From the NCBI RefSeq assembly GCF_000829465.1, contig NZ_JXAL01000001.1, forward strand, positions 310,001 to 374,000: DNA of 64,000 nucleotides. The letters run 5' to 3'. Below the pieces are notes generated by a model. The model saw only the letters and a list, made by a program, of their open reading frames with translations, was not told the origin of the DNA and searched no databases. Made by a program: the position numbers and the translations under genes. The number at the start of each line of letters is the position of its first letter. The first letter of the stretch is position 1. Source of the DNA: Cohnella kolymensis. GTDB taxonomy: Bacteria > Bacillota > Bacilli > Paenibacillales > Paenibacillaceae. Shown in pieces: positions 38,810 through 48,562 of this stretch.

Positions 38810-39967
38810 CTACCCCGCGGAAGGGGCGAGCAGCTGGTCAAGAGCGTCCGCCGGAAGCTTTACAACGCCGTTCTGCCAGGTGAGCTGAACGTTCAAAATA
38901 CGTGCTGCGCCATCCGGATCGATGACCTCCACTTGCGTTGATTGCGGGATCAAATGAAGCTCGAAGCCTTGCACGAAGGCAAATACGATCCCTTGATTGG
39001 GATCCCAGCTGACTGATCCGCCCGTATCCGTAACCCATTCACGCAAGGTGATATTGGTCGAGGCTTCGGCTGGTTCCGGTTGTGCCGGCTCGGTCGGCTG
39101 TGCCGGCTCGGTCGGCTGTGCCGGCTCGTTCGGGGGCTGCGGCTGTGTGCCCGCCGCTTGTTTCGGTAAAGCCGCGTTCTTTCCGCCCAGCCAGGCGACG
39201 GCCTGCTCCGGAGAAGGCTTGGCGCGTTTCCACTTCAAAGTCGGCGCGAGGCGGAATGTGTGCGGCTTCACCTTATCGGAAAGTACGGCGAATTGGTATC
39301 CGTGCTTTTTATAATGCTTGATAATTTGCGGCAGTGCAGCGGCCGTTTCCTTATGGCTGCCGCCGTCATGCAGCAGCACGATCATTTCCGGAAGCAGCTT
39401 GGCGTTTAATACGTTCGCTGCAATTTCTTTGGCCGGTACGTTCAGCCTTTTCGCATCGCCGCTGTCCACATGCCAATCAAAGACGATGTAGCCGGCAGCC
39501 TGCAGCGCATTGAAATACACGGAATCGAAGTTGCCGAAAGTCCCTCCCGGCGCTCTCACGAGCCGCGTCGTCACGTTCGCCTTCTTTTGCAGAATCTGAT
39601 TCGTTCTTACAACCTGCGCCGCAAAAGACTTGAAGTCCCCATAAAGCTCTTCGTACTTATGGTTATAGCTATGATTCCCGATCGCATGGCCTTGCTCTGC
39701 GATTTGGCGCAGCCGTTCCGGATATTTCTCGGCTTGTGCTCCGACCACGAAGAAAGTCGCTTTAACTTCCTCTTCACGCAAAATAGCTAAAACCCGGTCC
39801 GTCACCGGACTTGGTCCATCGTCGAAAGTGAGGTAAACCGTAGGCTTCCGAGGCGTATCCGCCGCAGCCGCATCATTTTCCCCGCCCGCACAGCCGATCA
39901 ACGCAGCCAACAAAATAGACACCAGCACTTTCGTGCGGCGTCTGCGTGTGTGCCTCCGTTCTCCCAT
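38810..39967 (-). CDS. Polysaccharide deacetylase with C-terminal stalk-type domain
   Basis: A protein of 385 residues. A very basic start (GERRHTRRRRTK), hydrophobic core, then LIGCAGG, a likely lipobox. The NodB domain (about 40-235) has all five motifs: TFDDGPSPVTD, HSYNH (metal), RAPGGTFGN, DWHVDSGD and LLHDGGSHKE. A linker with three P-A-Q-P-T-E type repeats (about 275-300) leads to about 80 residues like the copper-amine-oxidase-N (stalk) domain common in Paenibacillus surface proteins (ITLREWVTDTGGSVSWD). It probably removes acetyl groups from peptidoglycan or another wall polymer. Monocistronic by appearance. Confidence 0.9.
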   Translation of the reverse strand: MGERRHTRRRRTKVLVSILLAALIGCAGGENDAAAADTPRKPTVYLTFDDGPSPVTDRVLAILREEEVKATFFVVGAQAEKYPERLRQIAEQGHAIGNHSYNHKYEELYGDFKSFAAQVVRTNQILQKKANVTTRLVRAPGGTFGNFDSVYFNALQAAGYIVFDWHVDSGDAKRLNVPAKEIAANVLNAKLLPEMIVLLHDGGSHKETAAALPQIIKHYKKHGYQFAVLSDKVKPHTFRLAPTLKWKRAKPSPEQAVAWLGGKNAALPKQAAGTQPQPPNEPAQPTEPAQPTEPAQPEPAEASTNITLREWVTDTGGSVSWDPNQGIVFAFVQGFELHLIPQSTQVEVIDPDGAARILNVQLTWQNGVVKLPADALDQLLAPSAG

Positions 39968-40057
39968 GTCGCATCCCCCGTATCGTCTATTGACGTATAC
40001 GATGAATATATGAGCGGCCGGCCGTTTATATGACTATTATTTTGCTAGATTTGAAGT

Positions 40058-40525
40058 TTAGGAGGAGGTGACTGCGTTTAGAACGTCCTGGGAATGTCCC
40101 TTCACTCTCACGTTGCGCCATTCCTTGAGCAGCTTGCCCGACTCGTCAATCAGGAAAGTTGAGCGGACGATGCCCATGTACGTTCTGCCGTACAGCTTCT
40201 TTTCCTGCCATACTCCGTACAGATCGCATACCCGATGTTCCGGATCGGCGAGCAGCAAGAAGGGCAGATCATACTTTTCTATGAATTTATAATGGGATTT
40301 CAAATCGTTCGTGCTGATTCCGAGAATGACGGCATTCGCTTCTGTGATGGCGTCATTCGCATCCCGGAAGTCACACGATTGCTGTGTGCACGTCGGCGTC
40401 ATGTCCTTCGGATAAAAGTACAATACGACCTTCCGTCCGCGAAAATCACCCAGCCGCACGGTTCCCCCGTTCGTCGCGGGCAGCTCAAAATCCGGCACCG
40501 GCTTCCCCACTTCAATTTTCTCCAT
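40058..40525 (-). CDS. bcp: Bcp/PrxQ-type thioredoxin-dependent peroxiredoxin
   Basis: A protein of 155 residues from ATG 40525 (AAGGG nine bases before). AhpC/TSA fold: VPDFELPATNGGTVRLGDFR, VVLYFYPKDMTPTCTQQSCDFRD (peroxidatic C within T-P-T-C, resolving C five later) and KYDLPFLLLADPEHRVCDLYGVW. It reduces hydrogen and organic peroxides. It lies beside an ABC exporter but faces no obvious partner. Confidence 0.93.
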   Translation of the reverse strand: MEKIEVGKPVPDFELPATNGGTVRLGDFRGRKVVLYFYPKDMTPTCTQQSCDFRDANDAITEANAVILGISTNDLKSHYKFIEKYDLPFLLLADPEHRVCDLYGVWQEKKLYGRTYMGIVRSTFLIDESGKLLKEWRNVRVKGHSQDVLNAVTSS

Positions 40526-40560
40526 GCGTAACAACCCTTCCTGATCCGATTCTGTGCTAC

Positions 40561-41349
40561 TCAAGAGCCCGCGCCCCGGTATCGGCGGACTCCGTGGTTC
40601 CAGAAGAGCAGGCCGATGCCCGCGACGACGATGCCGACAACCGGCGTCAGCAGCGACATGACGAGATCTTTATGCCGCTCGAGGAAGAACGACGCCGGAT
40701 ACACGCCGACGAAGGCAAAAGGCAGCAGCCAGGTCAGCAGAAAGCGGATGCCCTTGTTATAGATTTGAATAGGGTAGCGTCCATAATTCTGGATGTTGAA
40801 CATGAGCGGCACAATGCCCGTCGGCGCATCCGAATAGAACGAGATTGCCGCCAGCGCCGTGTAGATTCCGGCATAGATCAGCACCGAGCCGATCACCATC
40901 ACCACCAGCACAAGCGGATCGTACCAGGAAAACGGCAGCCCCAGCGTCGACCACGCCGAGCCCATGATCGCAAGTCCGACGAAAGCGCCGATCAAGGACG
41001 GCGGATCCACGTTCTCCAGCATCACTTGCGCCAGCGAATGAGCAGGGCGGGTAAGCACCCGGTCCATTTCCCCTTTGACGATGTACCGGTCGCTGAAATT
41101 CCACAAATTAAAGAAAGTGCCGAATATCGCAGACGGGATCATAAAATAGCCGTACACGAAAATGACCTCCGCTTGATTCCAGTCCCCGAGCGAATTCGTA
41201 TGCTGAAACACGACAAATATAAAAATCAGATTCACGGCCGAGAAAAGCAAGTCGGACACCACTTCCACCCAGAAGTCCGCGCGATAAGTCAGTTTCACTT
41301 TCAGATAGTTAGCCATATATTCACGAAACAAAGATAGTGTAAATTTCAT
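40561..41349 (-). CDS. ABC-2 family transporter permease (COG3694 type)
   Basis: A protein of 262 residues with six predicted spans and the ABC2_membrane_6 (DUF990) pattern: FREYMANYLKVKLTYRADFW, VFVYGYFMIPSAIFGTFFNLW, DRYIVKGEMDRVLTRPAHSL and FPIQIYNKGIRFLLTWLLPFAF-like PIQIYNKGIRFLLTWLLPFA. Third gene of an ATPase-permease-permease operon (COG4586-4587-3694). These exporters are uncharacterised; drugs or lipids are suggested substrates. Confidence 0.88.
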   Translation of the reverse strand: MKFTLSLFREYMANYLKVKLTYRADFWVEVVSDLLFSAVNLIFIFVVFQHTNSLGDWNQAEVIFVYGYFMIPSAIFGTFFNLWNFSDRYIVKGEMDRVLTRPAHSLAQVMLENVDPPSLIGAFVGLAIMGSAWSTLGLPFSWYDPLVLVVMVIGSVLIYAGIYTALAAISFYSDAPTGIVPLMFNIQNYGRYPIQIYNKGIRFLLTWLLPFAFVGVYPASFFLERHKDLVMSLLTPVVGIVVAGIGLLFWNHGVRRYRGAGS

Positions 41350-41356
41350 CGCCCGT

Positions 41357-42152
41357 TCACCCTCCCTGCACGAACAACCGTCGCCGCGCCGCCCGCCACA
41401 TGGCCCAGATCGGCAGAATCAGCACCGCAAACCAGATGAATTGAACTGCCACCGCTTGTACAACCTCGGTGCCGTTGAGTCGTCCGGTAAACACCGAGCT
41501 CGGCAAGTACGTAATGGCCGGGAACGGAGTCCACTCCAAGACCGACTTCGCCCATAACGGAAAAAAGGCGATCGGCACGATAAGTCCCGACAGCAAATCC
41601 ATCGTGACGCGCTTCATCCGCATCAGTCCCTCGTTATTTTCCACGAAAAAAGCAAACAAACCGGTCAGAATATTGATCTGTGAATTGATCAGAAAACTGA
41701 ACCAGATCATGACGAAAAATATACCCCAGCGTACCGGGTCAGTCGGCAGAGATATGGGAAAAATAAACGATACCACGACCATCCCGGGAACCATGAACAG
41801 AACGAGCCGGAACAAGCCTTCGCCGAACCCCTGCATCATTTTCACAAGCAGATAATTATAAGGCCGGGTCATCTGCACCGCTACGCTGCCGTCGCGGATT
41901 TCATTGGAGATTTCACGATCGAGATTGTTAAAATAAAAACGCGCGCGCCATCCAGGAGATCGCGACATACGTGGTCATTTGGAGCACGGTGAAGCCGGAC
42001 AATGAAGGCACATCTCCGTAGATCGCTTTCCACATGAAGTAGTACGCGCCGATGTTGATCGCATAAATGATAATGCCGCTGTAGTAATTCACCCGATAAG
42101 CAAGCATCATGAGAAACCGCATGCGGATTAATTCCAGATAAGCGCTAGCCAC
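41357..42152 (-). CDS. ABC-2 family transporter permease (COG4587 type), frameshifted
   Basis: GTG 42152 overlaps the ATPase stop (GTGGCTAG). The first part AYLELIRMRFLMMLAYRVNY to TTYVAISWMARAF is followed, one frame over, by YFNNLDREISNEIRDGSVAV, MTRPYNYLLVKMMQGFGEG and the remaining spans. The break is one surplus A (plus strand) in 41935-41939. The joined protein of about 264 residues is a normal partner of the permease at 40561-41349. Confidence 0.85.
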
Positions 42153-43239
42153 GGTTGCCCGCCCCCGCTCCAACGGCCGTCGCGGCAGCTTCGTCCGACG
42201 CAGTCCCTTGCTCACCGGCAAGTCCGTCCGCGAGCGGAGACTCGGCACTTCCCGATTGATAGATTTCCCGCACAATCTGGTCGGTGTTCGTCTCGAAAAT
42301 CTTGATATCACTAATATCCCGCGCCCCTACGACACGCGACAGCACTTCGGACACGTTCATTTCTCGGGGAATCCAGACTTTGGCGGTAATGTCGTTTTCC
42401 AACGTCCAGCGAACATCCAGGCCCTGTGTTAGAGCTGACACAGCGGATAGTGCAACGGATTCGGTAAATTGGAACTGAACCTCGCGCCCTTTGCCCCAAC
42501 GGTCTTTCAGTTCATCCAGTCCGCCATCGTAGATGATGCTGCCGTCATCCAGCATGATCACTCGTGAACAGAGCGCTTCAATGTCTTGAAGATCATGTGT
42601 CGTCAGCAGTATGGTGGTGCCTTGCTCGCGATTGAGGCGTTTTAGGAATTCGCGTATTTCCGTTTTGACGACAATATCCAGCCCGATGGTCGGCTCGTCC
42701 AAAAACAAAATGGCCGGATTATGCAGCAATGCCGCCACCAGCTCGCAGCGCATGCGCTGACCTAAACTAAGCTTTCGTACGGGACGATTCAGCAGGTCCT
42801 GAAGCTGGAGCGTCTCCACCAGATCATCGAGCCTTTTGCGGAAATCCGCTTCACTCACCCGGTACACTTTTTTCAGCAGCCGGAAAGATTCAATGACGCC
42901 GATATCCCACCAAAGCTGGCTGCGCTGCCCGAATACGACTCCGATATCTTTTACGAACCGTTCCCGATCCTGATACGGCACCAAGCCGTTCACCACAAGC
43001 TTGCCTGAAGTCGGCACAAGAATTCCGGTAAGCATCTTGATCGTGGTCGATTTGCCGGCGCCGTTCTCACCGATATACCCGCATATTTCCCCTTGGGGAA
43101 TTTGAAAGCTGATATCCTTGACCGCCGCCACTTCGGTATGTTCACGCTTGAACAAGTCTTGAAGCGCGCCTTTGAGGCCTTCGCGGTTTTTCTGCACTTT
43201 GAACTGTTTGCGCAGTTGATGTACATCAATAGCTAGCAT
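42145..43239 (-). CDS. ABC transporter ATP-binding protein (COG4586 type)
   Basis: A protein of 364 residues. Walker A GENGAGKSTTIKML (about 56-69), Q loop FGQRSQLWWDI, signature LSLGQRMRCELVAALLH, Walker B ILFLDEPTIGLDIVV, and H loop TTILLTTHDLQDIEAL. After residue 240 a C-terminal domain of about 80 residues and an Ala/Gly-rich, disordered tail of about 35. First gene of the three-gene exporter operon. Confidence 0.92.
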   Translation of the reverse strand: MLAIDVHQLRKQFKVQKNREGLKGALQDLFKREHTEVAAVKDISFQIPQGEICGYIGENGAGKSTTIKMLTGILVPTSGKLVVNGLVPYQDRERFVKDIGVVFGQRSQLWWDIGVIESFRLLKKVYRVSEADFRKRLDDLVETLQLQDLLNRPVRKLSLGQRMRCELVAALLHNPAILFLDEPTIGLDIVVKTEIREFLKRLNREQGTTILLTTHDLQDIEALCSRVIMLDDGSIIYDGGLDELKDRWGKGREVQFQFTESVALSAVSALTQGLDVRWTLENDITAKVWIPREMNVSEVLSRVVGARDISDIKIFETNTDQIVREIYQSGSAESPLADGLAGEQGTASDEAAATAVGAGAGNRG

Positions 43240-43397
43240 AATAACCTCCCATGATGCGAAAGAAACTTGATATTACAGGCGCTTAAACTTTATAATTTTA
43301 TAATATGTAATCTTACCTCAACAAACGATCTGCGTAAAATAACCCCTTCATTCTTCGTTCGGCCCGCCAAACACCAACCGGAGAGGATTTTGGATTT

Positions 43398-44388
43398 ATG
43401 CGCAAAAAAAAGATGGAAGTTGTGGACGCTTTTCGGCGTTCTCGTTGTTTTAGCCGGCTTCTTGGGTTTTACCGCTTGGTGGGCATACGGTGTGGAACAG
43501 GAGCTGGCTCACGCCCAGAAGCCGAAGGAAGAGTCTCGTTTCGGCGATTTCAAAGACAAGCCGGAAGAGAAGCCTCCGGAATGGCAAGGCTCGGAGCGGG
43601 TGAATGTTCTGCTGCTCGGTGCGGACGAGAGAGGGTTACGCGAAGGCGAGGTTGCGCGGTCGGACACGATGCTGGTCGTTTCGTTCGATCCCGCGCGTAA
43701 GAAAACACATTTATTTTCCGTGCTCCGCGATACATATGTGGAAATTCCGGGGTACAGGAGCAATCGGGCCAACACCGCCATCACGCACGGACCGAATGTC
43801 GCGATGAAAACGATCGGCAACCTGACCGGTCTGGACATTCAGTATTACGTGTACGCTGATTTCCAAGGATTCATTAACCTTGTCGACGCGATAGGCGGAG
43901 TAGATTATTTTGTTGAGAAAAACATGCGCTGGACGGACGCCGCTGACGGTCACCGGTTCGATATCGATCTGAAAAAAGGCTACCAGCATCTTGACGGCGA
44001 AAAGGCGTTGCAGTACGTTCGTTTCCGGCATGATAAAATGTCCGATTTCACGCGCACCGAGCGTCAGCGTGCGTTCTTGAAAGCTATCGCGGATAAAATG
44101 CAGTCCGGCTGGAACCTGATCCGGCTGCCCGAAATTCTCAGCAAGGTAACTCCTCATGTGGAGACGAATATGTCGACGGAGGATATGAGAAAGCTGGCGT
44201 GGCTGGCATATCAGTCCCAGCAGGCCGGTTCCGCGCAGATTCCTCCTATGGAACTGATCTATGATCAGAATGTCGGTGGCTCCTCCGTACTAGGTATCCG
44301 TGACGTTGATGCGCTCCGTGATTATGTGGCGGAGACATTAGCCGGAGACAACACTGTTAAGTCTACAAGTAAAATCCCGGGAGGATAA
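43398..44388 (+). CDS. LytR-CpsA-Psr (LCP) family cell-wall ligase, frame problem at the start
   Basis: N-terminal membrane anchor ([20 protein letters not shown]) then the LCP domain: [51 protein letters not shown]-like [41 protein letters not shown] and [14 protein letters not shown]. Such enzymes attach teichoic acids or other glycopolymers to peptidoglycan. ATG 43398 (GGAGAGG upstream) gives MRKKK; the frame is right only if one A is removed from the eight-A run 43404-43411 ([13 protein letters not shown]). Otherwise a TTG at 43389 must be used. No stop interrupts the main frame. Confidence 0.9.
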
Positions 44389-44396
44389 ACGATAAA

Positions 44397-45710
44397 ATGC
44401 AACGGAATAAATCAGCACAGCTATACGATGAAGCACAGCAGCACATTGTCGGCGGGGTGAACAGCCCTTCCCGCTCTTTCAAGGCGGTGGGGGGCGGCGC
44501 CCCTGTTTTTATGAAGCGGGGCGAAGGCGCGTACATGTGGGATGTGGACGGCAACCGTTACATCGATTATTTGGCAGCGTTCGGCCCTATCATCACCGGG
44601 CATGCGCATCCGCATGTGACGGAAGCGATTATTCGAGCCGCTAAAGAAGGCACGCTCTATGGCACGGCCACCGAGCATGAGATCCGGCTTGCAGAAGCAT
44701 TGAAGGCCGCCATCCCGTCGATGGATAAGGTGCGCTTTACAAATTCCGGCACGGAAGCGGTTATGACGACGATTCGGGTGGCTCGCGCTTATACCGGCCG
44801 CGACAAAATCATCAAGTTTGCGGGTTGCTACCACGGACACTCCGACCTCGTACTTGTGGCAGCCGGCTCCGGTCCCTCCACATTGGGCATACCAGACAGC
44901 GCCGGGGTTCCCGCAGGTATCGCAAGCGAAGTGATTACAGTGCCATTTAACGAGCTGGATGGTTTAAAGCTCGCGCTTGAACGCTGGGGTGATGAGGTTG
45001 CGGCTGTAATGGTCGAGCCGATTGTCGGCAACTTCGGCATGGTCATGCCTAAGCCGGGATTTCTTGAAGGGCTTTGCCGCATGGCACGCGACGCGGGAGC
45101 GCTTGTTATCTATGATGAAGTTATCAGCGCGTTCCGTTTCCACTATGGATCCGCGCAGACCTTCTCTGCTTTCCCAGATCAGAACGCGATCCGTCCGGAC
45201 CTGACCGCGCTCGGCAAAATCATCGGCGGCGGACTGCCCATCGGGGCCTACGGCGGAAGCGCAGCCGTAATGAGTAAGGTCGCTCCGCTCGGACCGGCCT
45301 ATCAGGCCGGCACCATGGCCGGAAATCCCGCTTCCATGTTGGCGGGCCTAGCCTGCTTGGAGGTGCTGAGGCAGCCCGGGACGTATGAGCGCATGGACGA
45401 CATGGCCGCCAAGCTGGCCGCCGGGCTCAAAGCATCGGCAGACGGCTACGGCGTCCCGCTCACGGTTAATCGCATCGTCGGCGCGTTCTCAACGCATTTT
45501 TGCGATCATCCGGTCACCAACTACGAAGAAGCACAGGACACGGACGGCGAGCAGTTCGCTCAGTTCTTCCGGCTCATGCTCGAGCGCGGCATCTACCTCG
45601 CACCGTCAAAGTACGAAGCCTGGTTCCTCACCACCGCTCACACCGACGCCGACATCGACGCCACATTAATGGCCGCAGAAGAATCTTTCCGCGAAATGGC
45701 TAGAAAATAA
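44397..45710 (+). CDS. hemL: Glutamate-1-semialdehyde 2,1-aminomutase
   Basis: A protein of 437 residues, PLP class-III aminotransferase fold: [78 protein letters not shown] and [19 protein letters not shown] (PLP lysine). It makes 5-aminolevulinate for heme and related tetrapyrroles. No other hem gene is nearby, so it may be the second copy (gsaB type) often found in Bacillales. Eight bases after the LCP stop. Confidence 0.93.
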   Translation: MQRNKSAQLYDEAQQHIVGGVNSPSRSFKAVGGGAPVFMKRGEGAYMWDVDGNRYIDYLAAFGPIITGHAHPHVTEAIIRAAKEGTLYGTATEHEIRLAEALKAAIPSMDKVRFTNSGTEAVMTTIRVARAYTGRDKIIKFAGCYHGHSDLVLVAAGSGPSTLGIPDSAGVPAGIASEVITVPFNELDGLKLALERWGDEVAAVMVEPIVGNFGMVMPKPGFLEGLCRMARDAGALVIYDEVISAFRFHYGSAQTFSAFPDQNAIRPDLTALGKIIGGGLPIGAYGGSAAVMSKVAPLGPAYQAGTMAGNPASMLAGLACLEVLRQPGTYERMDDMAAKLAAGLKASADGYGVPLTVNRIVGAFSTHFCDHPVTNYEEAQDTDGEQFAQFFRLMLERGIYLAPSKYEAWFLTTAHTDADIDATLMAAEESFREMARK

Positions 45711-45717
45711 ATTGTTC

Positions 45718-45750
45718 AAATTGAGGTCTCTCGTTAGAGGCCTCAATTTT
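45718..45750 (+). terminator. Terminator after hemL
   Basis: AAATTGAGG (45718-45726) pairs with CCTCAATTT (45741-45749), with an inner CTC/GAG pairing, then T. Confidence 0.8.
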
Positions 45751-45768
45751 CATTTGTGGTGCCGTGCG

Positions 45769-46104
45769 CGCCTTTTGCCAATATCCCCTTCGCTCAGACT
45801 CGCTTAACTCTCGGCACCCTTTGCTCGGTATCCCCTTCGTTCAGACACACCACTCTTGGTACCTTTGTTCGATATCCCCTTCGCTCAGCACACACACAGT
45901 CAGCACGCCTTTTGCCGATACCCCGTTCGCTCAGAAACCATTAGCCCCTAGGCAGCAATTTTCTCGAACGCTCGGATCGTCCGCCTGAGTAACGGGGATA
46001 CCGTGAAAAGGAGCTCACCAGCCAATGCCTGAGTTACGGGGATACCGACAAATGGAGCTCACCAGCCACTGCCTGAGTTACCGGGATACCGTCAAAAGGA
46101 GCTC
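45769..46104. repeat. Array of seven family-A repeats, four forward and three inverted
   Basis: No gene is seen in 45755-46138. Four imperfect copies of a core like CCTTTTGCCGATATCCCC-TTCGCTCAG start near 45769, 45815, 45861 and 45906 (spacing 44-47 bases). After a gap of about 60 bases, three copies of the reverse form CCTGAGTTACGGGGATACC-GTCAAAAGGAGCTC start at 45984, 46028 and 46072 (spacing exactly 44). The two halves could fold on each other. The same element occurs at 22747-22853. Copies are too divergent and the spacers too short and similar for CRISPR. Confidence 0.8.
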
Positions 46105-46140
46105 CCGTAGTCCAGGGATCTGGATGTGGGAGCTCCTTTT
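46094..46140 (-). terminator. Hairpin at the end of the small hypothetical gene
   Basis: Perfect 13-bp stem AAAAGGAGCTCCC/GGGAGCTCCTTTT (46094-46106 with 46128-46140). Its inner strand is part of the last inverted repeat copy and its outer edge touches the stop codon at 46139. The minus-strand tail is only TTTTG, so termination strength is uncertain. Confidence 0.6.
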
Positions 46141-46517
46141 ATTCGTCTTTACCGTATCGGTCGTCGACCTCACGGGCCATGGAGCGGTAAAGTTTGGTTT
46201 CTTCGGCTACCGGGTCGTATTCTGTCTGGATGCGGATTTCCCAGCGGGGCGGCAAGGCGCGTACTGCTGCTTCGGCCGGATCCGATGATTCCGGATCTCC
46301 TTCAGTTAAACGCTGGATCAGCAGCTCCTCAGCCTCGGTAAGCAGCAAGTCTGGATCTTCGATAGCGGTGCCATCGCCATTCTCCGCAACGCCGGCCCAG
46401 CCGGTGCCATCGCCGGCGTATTCATCGGAAGCTGGAATGTCCCGGATATCCTCCAGCTTTCCCGTCTTGTTGTCGTTGTCACGCTCGCGTTCCAGTGTCC
46501 TCGCCCCCTTTTACCAT
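46139..46517 (-). CDS. Small acidic hypothetical protein, probably frameshifted
   Basis: The clear part is 69 residues (LLTEAEELLIQRLTEGDPES, LPPRWEIRIQTEYDPVAEET, SMAREVDDRYGKDE). The frame stays open upstream for a further 55 or so acidic, D/E/G-rich codons (KLEDIRDIPASDEYAGDG). An ATG at 46517 would join if one base is removed from the five-C run 46504-46508 (MVKGARTLERERDNDN). No good ribosome site precedes that ATG. No family recognised; no signal peptide or membrane span. Confidence 0.5.
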
Positions 46518-46585
46518 AGGATTATCGAAAGCCGTGTATCTCATGTGCCTGTGTCCTAAGCCGTAGATGGACAGGAGGTCGTGAC

Positions 46586-47440
46586 TCAGTGCGCCGAGTG
46601 CGCAGCATGCAAATCTGCAAGAAGATCATTATGGATAAGTCCGTTAGTGGCCGTTACGTTACGCACTCCGAGATGGTATGCTTCACCCGACAAATCGGAA
46701 ATCGTGCCGCCCGCCTCCTGTATCAGCAAAGAGCCCGCGGCGATGTCCCATGAGCTCAGGTTATGCTCCCAAAACCCACTTAATCTCCCCGCCGCAACAT
46801 AAGCCAGATGCAGCGCGGCTGACCCGGCTACCCGCAAGTTGCGGACTTTCGGCGCGATCGCCTGGATCTCTTTCAAGTTCGCCGGAAGGGCCACCAGATG
46901 GTCGGCTGGAAAGCCCGTTGCAATCAAGCTCTGGCATAAGCTCGCCTCTTTGGCAACTTGCATTTTACGACCGTGCACATATGCTCCTTTACCCCGTTCC
47001 GCGACGAACAATTCATCCCGCATCGGGTCGTAGACGACACCGACAATCACTTCCCCGCGATGAGCGAGCGCAATTGAAACCGAGAAAAAAGGAAATCCAT
47101 GCACATAGTTGGTTGTACCGTCCACCGGATCTACTATCCACAAGTACTCGGCATCGCTCATATCTTGAAGTGCTTTGACCGACGCTTCCGGCCCCGGCTC
47201 CACACCTTCCTCCCCGAGAAAGGAGTGCTCCGGAAAGTGAGTCGCGATCAGATTCCGGATCATGCGCTCCGAGCCTTTATCTACTTCAGTGACGAGATCA
47301 TGCATGGAATATTTGGTACTTAGCTGCGTGACGCTGCCGAGTTTGCTTTTGATCCATTCCCCGGCCTTTGATGCGCTGTTGACGGCAACCGCCGTAAAGC
47401 TTTTGCCCCCGATTATGTTGTCCGGCTCATTCAAGTCCAT
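46586..47440 (-). CDS. Inositol-monophosphatase family phosphatase
   Basis: A protein of 284 residues. Metal-site motifs: EVDKGSERMIRNLI, FLGEEG (about 77-82), IVDPVDGTTNYVHGFPFFSV, and SSWDIAAGSLLIQEAGG. It may hydrolyse inositol phosphate, fructose bisphosphate or PAP; the motifs do not separate these. Four residues at the C-terminus (HSAH) are unremarkable. It stands alone. Confidence 0.93.
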   Translation of the reverse strand: MDLNEPDNIIGGKSFTAVAVNSASKAGEWIKSKLGSVTQLSTKYSMHDLVTEVDKGSERMIRNLIATHFPEHSFLGEEGVEPGPEASVKALQDMSDAEYLWIVDPVDGTTNYVHGFPFFSVSIALAHRGEVIVGVVYDPMRDELFVAERGKGAYVHGRKMQVAKEASLCQSLIATGFPADHLVALPANLKEIQAIAPKVRNLRVAGSAALHLAYVAAGRLSGFWEHNLSSWDIAAGSLLIQEAGGTISDLSGEAYHLGVRNVTATNGLIHNDLLADLHAAHSAH

Positions 47441-47520
47441 CAGTCATCCCTCAAATCCTTGTTATCTATGTACAACCTAACTGTATAAAACCTCACTCTT
47501 AGCTATACGATAACGGAACT

Positions 47521-47640
47521 GCGCGGGTTGCGGCTATTTCCCGGACGACTCAGAAATACGTCACATTTCCGAACAGAGCTGCGCGGGTTGCGACGATTTC
47601 GCAGCGAGCTGCGAAATACGTCACATTTCCCGCCCGCCTT
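47521..47640. repeat. Tandem 60-base repeat (family B) overlapping the end of a TauE gene
   Basis: Two units of exactly 60 bases (47521-47580, 47581-47640). Both begin GCGCGGGTTGCG and contain GAAATACGTCACATTTCC; unit 2 also has the perfect hairpin ATTTCGCAG-CGAG-CTGCGAAAT. The stop codon of the neighbouring TauE gene (47621) lies inside unit 2, so its last codons come from the repeat. Confidence 0.8.
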
Positions 47641-48445
47641 GGATGATCAGGTAGACAGCCATCGCAAGCAAGGTCGCCCGTAAAAGCCATAGCAGCTGCC
47701 CCCCGCTCAATCGGGACGCGATGAGCGCTCCGATACGACCACCTATTATTGCCCCCGGCGCCAGAGCCGCAAACAGCAGCCAGTCAATGTTGCCGTGCCA
47801 GAGATGAACTCCGCTCCCGAGAATGGATGATAGCAGAATGACAAACATCGACGTGGCGGTGGCGACATGCGGCGGAAACGCAAAAAGCAATACCATCAGC
47901 GGCACGAACAACGAGCCTCCGCCGATACCGAACAATCCGGAACATAATCCGACGCCGCAGCCTATTAAAAGAGCAAGCCACAGATTATAGCCGTAGTTGT
48001 GAACATTCCCTTGGCCGTCTGTGAAGCTGCGCTTTATCGGCCAGTCGATACCCAGCGGCTTCATTCGCTCTCTCGCCACCATGAGCGTGAACATGAACAA
48101 CATGAACAACCCGAAAGAAAGCTGAAACGGCCCACGCGCGATCCCGTTCGTCAACTGAGCGCCGATCATGGCCGCGGGCCCGCTCGTCGCGAAGAACAGC
48201 CAGCCGGTCCGAAAATCGACTTTACCTTGTTTTCGATATGTAATCGTAGCGGATAAGGCCGTGAAAATAAGTACAGCCAACGAAGTGCCCACCGCGGTTT
48301 GAGAAGTAACCGGGTTACCTAATAACGGCTCTCCCATAAGTACGAGAACGGGAACGATAATAATCCCCCCGCCGAGACCGACAATGCTGCCGAATACCGC
48401 CGAGATGATGCCGACAAGCAATAAAACGATCAACGCAATCCACAT
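47621..48445 (-). CDS. TauE/SafE-family membrane transporter
   Basis: A protein of 274 residues, about eight spans in two halves: FGSIVGLGGGIIIVPVLVLM, VTSQTAVGTSLAVLIFTALS, and in the second half LFGIGGGSLFVPLMVLL and PPHVATATSMFVILLSS. DUF81 family, anion or sulfur-compound export or import. Intact, unlike the copy at 6834-7620, and not in a sulfur cluster here. The end is formed by repeat family B. Confidence 0.9.
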   Translation of the reverse strand: MWIALIVLLLVGIISAVFGSIVGLGGGIIIVPVLVLMGEPLLGNPVTSQTAVGTSLAVLIFTALSATITYRKQGKVDFRTGWLFFATSGPAAMIGAQLTNGIARGPFQLSFGLFMLFMFTLMVARERMKPLGIDWPIKRSFTDGQGNVHNYGYNLWLALLIGCGVGLCSGLFGIGGGSLFVPLMVLLFAFPPHVATATSMFVILLSSILGSGVHLWHGNIDWLLFAALAPGAIIGGRIGALIASRLSGGQLLWLLRATLLAMAVYLIIQGGREM

Positions 48446-48562
48446 GGCGATGCCTCCTTCATATGCACGACCGGCCGCGCCATTCAGCGAAAACGGAGCC
48501 GACCTTCATCCTTGTGGACAAAGGCGGCTCCGCGCATTAAAAGGCCGAAGACGATAAGATGC

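Noticed and set aside
45755..46110. CRISPR array
   Set aside because: Copies diverge from each other, spacers are short and not unique, orientation reverses midway, and no cas gene is near.
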